A stretch of DNA of 64,000 nt from Corallium rubrum (Eukaryota; Cnidaria; Anthozoa; Scleralcyonacea; Coralliidae): NCBI GenBank assembly GCA_964035015.1, contig OZ035998.1:26209417-26273416 (forward strand). The letters are read 5' to 3'. Made by a program: the position numbers and the translations under genes. The notes beneath the pieces are model-generated. The model did not search any database. It saw only the letters and a program-made list of their open reading frames with translations, and had not been told where the DNA came from. Below, in pieces: positions 1 through 64,000 of the stretch; the stretch's first letter is position 1; each line of letters starts with the position of its first letter.

Positions 1-129
1 GTGTACTTAAAAAAACTAAAATAAAATTCCAGGGGTTATAGAAACTTTAAAGTTTTGACGTTTGCCAAAGGTTCTCCCACGTTCTCTATTGAATTATCTT
101 TATACAAATGTTAAAATGCGATGACATTG

Positions 130-303
130 TACAGTACAGTACAGTACAGTGCAGTGCAGTGCAGTGCAGTGCAGTGCAGTGCAGTGCAGTGCAGTGCAGT
201 GCAGTGCAGTGCAGTGCAGTGCAGTACAGTAGAAGTGCTGTGCTGTGCAGTGCTGTGCAGTGCAGTGCAGTGCAGTGCAGTGCAGTGCAGTACAGTGCAG
301 TAC
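130..303. repeat. Pentanucleotide array (GCAGT)n with ACAGT ends
   Basis: About 170 bases of GCAGT units, with ACAGT units at both margins and one irregular patch near 226-250. Open frames across it on both strands are artefacts. It shares its unit with the array at 1290-1353. Confidence 0.97.
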
Positions 304-316
304 ATTATAACATAAC

Positions 317-1130
317 ATTTACTACGCGTGCCCTAATTGGCCAAAACCGGTATTTGAATCAGAGTATCCAAGCACGGAAATCTAAAGCACTTTTGTCGCA
401 TTATATATTAAAGCAAAATAAGGATCGAAACAAACAATGTATTTCCGTATAGCTATAAGTAAAGTAGGTTATAGTTATGTATAACCAGGCTTTAACTGTG
501 AGAAGCTTAAAAAAATAGACAAGATCAACAAATGTTTAACTCGTAGGAAAAAACACGATGACTTGTGCTGATGAAAACACGGCAAAAAATTTGATCAGTT
601 CACATTATACAAAATATTTGATCAGTATAAAAGAAACTTATCGGAAATAAATTGTTTATAAATACCTCTTATATTCTTGCCTCATAAACTCACTTGCTAA
701 AAGATAAGACTATCGATATGGAGCAAAATGTCCACGACGTTTTAACATAAATCCAAAATATTCCCGATGAAAAGGCAGTACTTTTTTTTATGGTTCAGAT
801 ACACACGCTGAGCAGCTTTCTACAACCAACGATGATCCAGACGGTAAAATGGCGTCTACGGTAATTGGAAATACACTTACTTTTCATTGTTTGTGATAGA
901 GTTGACTTTTTTACCAATTGTTTTCACTTTAATTTAGCAAAACTAAGGCAAAGCAAGCTCCAGCTCGATGGCTTTTCCATTTTCCTGCTCAGTGCAAACG
1001 TCATCAAATGTAGTTGTTTAGTCACCACAGTGTTAAAAGAAGAATGGTGATTGGTAGCTGACGAACTTCGAGAGAATTTGTATCCTCGTCATGTTTTTAT
1101 GACTAAATTTACCACTTTTTAAAGTTCGCT
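317..1130. other. Non-coding flank with one dispersed-repeat fragment
   Basis: 317-385 is a reverse-oriented copy of the dispersed repeat seen at 1139-1175 and 15023-15098 (shared core TTTCCGTG-TTGGATA). The remainder is AT-rich, with no exon of the DOCK gene that I could recognise and no other feature. Confidence 0.6.
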
Positions 1131-1138
1131 ATACGTAA

Positions 1139-1285
1139 TGCGTTTCCGTGTTTGGATACTGTGATCCAAACACTTGGGATGTAGCTCGACTTTCGAAAAA
1201 CTAAAAACACACACCCTAGCGTGTTTTTATTACGCTTTTCTCAAGTCTCGCAAAATCCAGCGTGTTTGAATCACAGTATCCATGA
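1139..1285 (+). repeat. Dispersed repeat fragment beside the composite array
   Basis: It contains TTTCCGTGTTTGGATACTG at the left and the complementary-type segment GTGTTTGAATCACAGTATCC at the right, running directly into the array. Related copies are at 317-385 (reverse) and 15023-15098 (forward). Confidence 0.6.
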
Positions 1286-1289
1286 GTGC

Positions 1290-1912
1290 ATGAGTGCAGT
1301 GCAGTGCAGTGCAGTGCAGTGCAGTGCAGTGCAGTGCAGTGCAGTGCAGTGCAGTGGAGTGGAGTGGAGTGGAGTGGAGTGGAGTGGAGTGGAGTGGAGT
1401 GGAGTGGAGTGGAGTGGAGTGGAGTGGAGTGGAGTGGAGTGGAGTAGAGTACTGTACAGTGCAGTACAGTGCAGTACACAGTACAGTGCAGTACACAGTA
1501 CAGTGCAGTACACAGTACAGTGCAGTACACAGTACAGTGCAGTACACAGTACAGTACAGTACACAGTACAGTGCAGTACAGTACACGGTACACGGTACGC
1601 GGTACGCGGTACGCCGTACGCCGTACGCAGTACGCCGTACGCAGTACGCAGTACACAGTACACAGTACACAGTACACAGTACACAGTACACAGTACACAG
1701 TACACAGTACACAGTACACAGTACACAGTACACAGTACACAGTACACAGTACACAGTACACAGTACACAGTACACAGTACACAGTACACAGTACACAGTA
1801 CACAGTACACAGTACACAGTACACAGTACACAGTACACAGTACACAGTACACAGTACACAGTACACAGTACACAGTACACAGTACACAGTACACAGTAGT
1901 CCAATCCAGTAC
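1290..1912. repeat. Composite array: GCAGT, then GGAGT, then mixed, then ACACAGT heptamers
   Basis: The unit changes along the array: GCAGT to about 1353, GGAGT to about 1447, a mixed zone of GCAGTACAGT and variants with CG-containing units (GGTACGC, CGTACGC) to about 1640, then uniform ACACAGT heptamers to about 1898. Every zone keeps AGT or GT as a core. The right end lies about 40 bases inside the intron that follows DOCK exon k. Confidence 0.96.
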
Positions 1913-1957
1913 AGTACAGCAGACGAAATACATATTATAAAACAATTAAATAATTAC

Positions 1958-59384
<57,427 letters not shown>

Positions 59385-60449
59385 CTAGAAAAACACACAT
59401 TCAGTTGATGAGAAAAAATTAAATTTAATAGACATGTTGACAAGCTAGTTTCTATCTTGTTCTAAGGATTTTTGGCTAAGGAAAATTCGAGTGTAGAGTA
59501 TATACATTTTAAGACCAAACCGGGACCAGTTGTGAAAAATGCAACTACACAGGCCTTCCTATGTAATCGAGTGAAATGCCTAATATTACTTCTAATAAAC
59601 CTAGTTCCTATCTTAATTTGATTGGGTCTTTTTATGTTTCGAGGCAAAAAGTGTGGAGAATGATAGTTTTGAGAGAAAAAAAGAACCCAAAATAATATGT
59701 TTAATTGACAGTTAAAAAAACACTACAATCTTGGACAAACCTAGTTGTAACACTCAATCCCCTACCCCCCAATTCAATGTTGTCATTTGAAAGCTTGCGC
59801 CATGACTGAGGGCAACGGGGCTGTTACAACATTGATTTGGGGGGGGGGGGGGGATACAACATTATTGTCCAAGACTGTCTTCGGCTTCTTTTTTCTATTA
59901 TTTAATAAAATATCGGTAAAACATGTTTTCTATTTATAAAATAAAGTGAATAGAGGAACTACAAAATTTGAAGCCATTTTCCTTAGAAGAAAGGTCAATA
60001 ATTGAGATTTTAAAAATACATCTGAGAAATATGATCACGGGCTTTTTCGGCCCAGACTCCTCCACATTACTTTCTGTTCAGGGTTCTATCTTTGGTTTTA
60101 CAAAAAAATCAACGTGACAAAGAAAGAGATGTATAATTAGTGTTCGAAAACTATAAGGTTTTGAAAACCTTGCACAATTTTGACAAACAAATTATTGAAA
60201 AAAAATAATCTCTTCTATGGGTAAACGAATAACAAATATTAAAGAAAAAAGGCTAAAAATTAAGTATTGACATGTAATAACCCTCACTAGATGATTTGAA
60301 ATTAAAATATATATTAAATTTAAATCTAAATTTTCTATTTCTTGTAATTTGCACATTAATTAATTGGAGTTTCTCGCTGGCTGAGTTTACGAAAGAAGCG
60401 AGAAACGTGTTTCTCACACTGGAGAGCCTAGGGCGAATTAGTATTTAAT
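59385..60449. other. Intron upstream of DOCK exon a, nothing recognised
   Basis: AT-rich with a G-run near 59839. No exon seen. Confidence 0.5.
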
Positions 60450-60593
60450 GTCACGCGTTAAATGTTTGGCATCTTTTTGTTCTTTGCCATCATCGTGTGA
60501 GCAGGGTTATTTTTCGCAGTGCCTTCAGTTTAACTTTCAAGCGTTTTCTTCGCTTGGAATTCTAAGAAGTAGTAATACTTATCGGATCGAAAG

Positions 60594-61420
60594 ATGTCTA
60601 GACCGAAAGCTTCTGCAGTTCGGCGTCTGACGGCGCACAACCAGAGCCCAGAGGAAGAGCGAACGGGACAACGGGAAAGGCGATCCTCTTGTTCAGATCA
60701 AGAGACGCGACCTTCATCTACCAGGGACGCAGGCAGATCATCGAGTAATCGATCTAGACAAAGGGCGCATACGGACGAAGTACGCGATGAAACTCCTGAG
60801 TGGGCGAAAGAGCTTCTCGCGTCAAATCGAGACACCAAACGGCGTCTGAGGACATTGGAAAACGAGTTGAAGGCTTCGAGTAAACGCACGAGCAAGAAAC
60901 GTGAGCTGTCCCATGCGCTGGAGTTCAAATACAAGCGGAATAAAGCGCAATACGACTTTAACAAACAGGTCTTGGATTCCATTGAAACCGCACTAGAAAC
61001 CTCGGATCAAGAGGAACAAGAGTCTGCGCTGAACGAAGGTAAGACCTTATTATTGAGCGAACATATATAAAGTTGGCAGAGAAATTCGGGTGGGAAACGG
61101 TTGAGTGCTACGTCGATGAGCCCCTGGCGAGCGACTCAGACGATGAAAAACGCAGTAGACGGGCCGTGAAGGAAGGTAACCCTGAAAGAGGAAAACAGAA
61201 CGGCAGCCAGATTCATAAAATCACCGACTACCCGCCCTTTCTCAACAGAAAAGAACCATACCTTGGGGGAGCTAAGTATAACCGGATTGTCATAAAAAGG
61301 TCAAGTTCCAATTTCGCAAAGGAGTCGAATTGCTTTCGCTGTGGGCGACCGGGACACCTTGCCAGATTTTGCAAAAACACCCTTGGGCTGCAAAACCAAG
61401 GGAAAAGCAACCTCTACTGA
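60594..61420 (+). pseudogene. DIRS-type Gag with zinc knuckle
   Basis: The first part (60594-61070) is Arg/Ser-rich with a predicted coiled coil (WAKELLASNRDTKRRLRTLE then NELKASSKRTSKK). The second part (61073-61420) is acidic, then NRKEPYLGGAKYNRI and a CCHC knuckle CFRCGRPGHLARFC (CX2CX4HX4C). The start at 60594 is the first ATG after an AT-rich leader. Confidence 0.8.
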
Positions 61421-62472
61421 CACCACGCATAAAACTCTGGGCATCGATCGCAACAACCTGGTCGTTTATACTTTTGAACAGAATTTTGACGAACTCCAAC
61501 TGGATTGCATTAATAAGGGTTTTGACAGTGACTGTTCGGTCGAAAATGTTAAGGGCCGGCTTAGAGCAAATGTTAATTTTTGGGAGAAGATTCAAGCCTC
61601 CAGATGGGTTTTGGAGATTATTCGTAACGGTTATGCACTACCTTTTATCGAAGAACCACGCAGCACTAGTTTTCCTAATCATAAATCCGCACTGAGGAAC
61701 AGAGTTTTTGTAGACACTGAAATTGCACGATTATTGAGATCAGGTTGTATTAAGGAAGTCGCGACGGAAAGCGCAAGTATCATATCACCACTTGGTGTTG
61801 TTTCTAATGCCGAAAAGAATAGACTCATCCTAGACTTACGTTTTGTGAACAGACTTCTGAAGGCTTACCGTTTTAAATACGAAGATTTAAGAACATTTCG
61901 CGATATATTTCAACCAGGCGATTGGGTTTTTAAGTTCGATTACAAGTCGGGATATCATCACGTTGATATTCTTCCAGAGCACCAACAATACTTGGCATTC
62001 TCTTGGGGTGAAGGAAATGCGACCCGTCTTTATGTTTTTACTGTACTACCGTTCGGTCTAGCGACAGCCGACAGCTCCTTATGTCTTTACAAAAATACAG
62101 AAAGCTTTAGTAAAGCATTGGCTAGCACAAGGTATCCGTATTTTCACCTATTTCGATGACGGCATTGGAGGCCATTCTTCTCAAGAACGCACATTAAACA
62201 TCTCCGGGCAAGTGAGAGCTGATGTCGAAGGTAGTCGGTTTTTATGGCACCTTGAGAAATCCATGTGGGAACCCACACAGCAAGGGGAAGTTCTGGGTTT
62301 TCTAGTGAACCTGAAGGACGGTTGTTTCCGAAAACCCGAACGTCGTATCAAAGCTTTGCATAGAAAGCTTAAACACGTAGAAACGTCTGGTCAACATACA
62401 GCTCGGGATCTAGCCCAGATAACAGGAACAATCGTTTCTATGTGTGGACTGGAGCACTATACAGAACCATAA
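61341..62472 (+). pseudogene. DIRS-type reverse transcriptase
   Basis: FWEKIQASRWVLEIIRNGY is the DIRS lead-in. IISPLGVVSNAEKNRLILDL and FKFDYKSGYHHVDILPEHQ (catalytic Asp) with VFTVLPFGLATA follow, then a thumb segment with EVLGFLVNLKDGCFRKPERR. The frame overlaps the end of Gag, as is common in the family. Confidence 0.87.
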
Positions 62473-63152
62473 TGCAAGCTACTATGTGGGGAGAGCGTCA
62501 ACACTTAGATGAGGAAGCTCTGCGCGAGATGCAATTTTGGGCCAAGAACTTTGAATCTTGTCATGGTCAACCCATTTGGTTAGTCAACCCAAAGCCTGAA
62601 ATTCTTACTTATTCAGATGCAAGCGACACTGGATGGGGGGGCTATAGCGTTAAACTTAGTGGGATGATTGCCAAGGGGGACTGGTCCCCAGCGGAGGAGC
62701 TCAGGAGCTCTACATGGCGGGAGTTGCGGGCAACTCACTTGGTCTTTAAAACACTCCTGTACCTAATACAGGGTAAGGAGGTTCTCCATCGAACAGACAA
62801 TCAGAATGTCGAGTCAATTCTAAAAGTAGGAAGTCGAAGAATGTCGAGTAAATTCTAAAAGTAGGAGGCGGTGGCCATATACCAGCCGTGTCATCAGTTC
62901 AGTGTGAGGCTGCAAATCGAGTGGATTCCCAGGGAGTTCAATACGGAGGCTGACCAGTTATCGCGCCAGGCAGACATTGAGGACTACATGTTGAATCCCA
63001 CATATTTTGCAGCAGTGGATATACTGTGGGGCCCACACACGGTGGACAGATTTTCATCCTTTCGTACCCATCAAGTGCTGAGATTTTGCAGTCGTTGGCT
63101 TAACCCCACGTCACAGGCAGTTGATGCTTTTACTGTAGATTGGTCGCACTAG
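62442..63152 (+). pseudogene. DIRS-type RNase H and following domain
   Basis: ILTYSDASDTGWGGYSV (catalytic Asp), SSTWRELRATHLVFK (Glu), HRTDNQNVESIL (Asp) and WIPREFNTEADQLSRQ. It continues with DILWGPHTVDRFSSFRTHQV and PTSQAVDAFTVDW, a block found after RNase H in DIRS-type elements. Confidence 0.85.
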
Positions 63153-63483
63153 AATAACTGGATCTTTCCACCTCCATACCTTATTCCTCGAGTCGTCAGG
63201 CACATGGAGTGTGGTGTTGAAGATGGAACATTGATCGTTTCCCTGTTGACCTCCGCTCCTTGGTGGCCAATCCTTACCACCGACGGACGATGCCCAACCG
63301 TGGATTGAGGAGTGGATGGACATTCCCCTCGGTGAGGATACCTTCATCCCTGCTGTTAGGGGCACTTGCGCGTTTGGTTCAGGAACACCTTCACATCGAG
63401 TCTTAGCCTTGAAGATTCGTTTTAATAAGAGGTGTCCATCAAAATCCATTCACATCTCTCCCTTCCTATGATAACCAGAATCT

Positions 63484-63690
63484 AGCCTGTGAGAGGCCAT
63501 AACAGCCTGAGAGGCCAAGACAGCCTGTGAGAGGCCAAGACAACCTGAGAGGCCACAATAGCCTGTGAGAGGCCAAGACAGCCCGCGAGAGGCCAAAACA
63601 GCCTGCGAGAGGCCACAACAGCCTGTGACAAGCCAAGACATGACAGCCTGCCATAAAGCTATACATATCAGCCTGTGAGAGGCAAACCAG
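63484..63690. repeat. Tandem array, about ten units of about 21 bp
   Basis: The unit GCCTGTGAGAGGCCAAGACA has variants (CCTGAGAGGCC, CCTGCGAGAGGCC). GGCC-centred inverted symmetry is present inside each unit. It begins just after the DIRS-type element. Confidence 0.9.
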
Positions 63691-64000
63691 CATTAAACAA
63701 TGAAAACCTACTAGAGGTCATGCAATAGGCTTGTGAACGGCCATAGAAGGAAAGGGTTAGACACCCACAAGGATAAACTGGGGGTGGTACCCTGGGGAAG
63801 GACAACTTACCGAAGGAAGAGAGACCGTGCCGAGCAAACCAGATTTCTGATTATGGTTAGGGTTTATGTTGTGGTTAGCCACGAAAGGACTGGACGGGTC
63901 CTTTTAGCCGAAATCCTAGAATACTGGCAAAGCATTCTGGTAGTTGTAGTCAGCCAACGCTATCTCACGTCATCGTGTAAATGGCCTATTAGTCGCAAAT
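63691..64000. other. Intron or flank, nothing recognised
   Basis: No DOCK exon or domain seen. The adjoining upstream DOCK exon must lie beyond 64000. Confidence 0.5.

Larger units (their letters stand above)
60450..63450 (+). mobile_element. DIRS-type retrotransposon, plus strand
   Basis: Gag (60594-61420), reverse transcriptase (61341-62472), RNase H (62442-63152) and a conserved downstream segment (to about 63450), in DIRS order and antisense to the host gene. No tyrosine recombinase follows before the tandem array at 63484. About four or five breaks are present, fewer than in the minus-strand copy, so it is probably younger. Confidence 0.85.

Noticed and set aside
63484-63690. CRISPR-like array of short repeats
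   Set aside because: Units are contiguous with no unique spacers, and the genome is eukaryotic. It is a simple tandem repeat.

Overview
The window is eukaryotic nuclear DNA, most likely from a cnidarian and probably an anthozoan such as a stony coral or anemone. That placement is inferred from the AT-rich introns, the mix of Gypsy, DIRS-type and LINE elements, and the dense load of small inverted-repeat elements. No species-specific marker was found.

One host gene frames nearly the whole window. Eleven exons on the minus strand, from 59384 down to 1958, encode a continuous stretch of a DOCK6/7/8-type (DOCK-C) guanine nucleotide exchange factor. They run from a conserved N-terminal segment ([14 protein letters not shown]) through the DHR-1/C2 lipid-binding domain and slightly beyond. 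Every exon has AG/GT borders, and all phases agree from exon to exon. The gene enters from beyond 64000 and leaves below 1958, so the 5' end and the DHR-2 catalytic domain are outside the window. Everything between 1958 and 59384 is therefore intron of one gene, and the flanks are probably intron too.

The introns hold the following. 0-13 kb: composite pentamer/heptamer arrays, a 5S-like fragment, two TTAA-flanked elements, a hAT MITE. 13.3-22 kb: a pentamer array against an exon, a P-like element with an 8-bp target duplication, a second 5S-like fragment, a decayed ankyrin-bearing gene of an unassigned multi-domain family, and a LINE that keeps ORF1 and endonuclease but loses the rest. 22-27 kb: old AT-rich repeats and a TA-flanked MITE. 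27.9-33.2 kb: a Gypsy element with long open gag and pol frames. 33-41 kb: quiet intron, a second MITE copy, a tetranucleotide-rich insertion and a fold-back. 41.9-54 kb: a nest in which a DIRS-type element on the minus strand is interrupted by at least three other elements, one from a repeat family carrying tRNA-Ser-like segments. 54-59 kb: MITEs, a relic tyrosine recombinase among short dispersed repeats, a MULE-like element and a TTAA fold-back. 60.4-63.7 kb: a second DIRS-type element on the plus strand, followed by a 21-bp tandem array.

The only clear functional host coding sequence is the DOCK gene. The rest looks like mobile-element fossils and simple repeats. Two arrays sit so close to DOCK splice sites (17 nt from one acceptor, about 40 nt from one donor) that they may matter for splicing.
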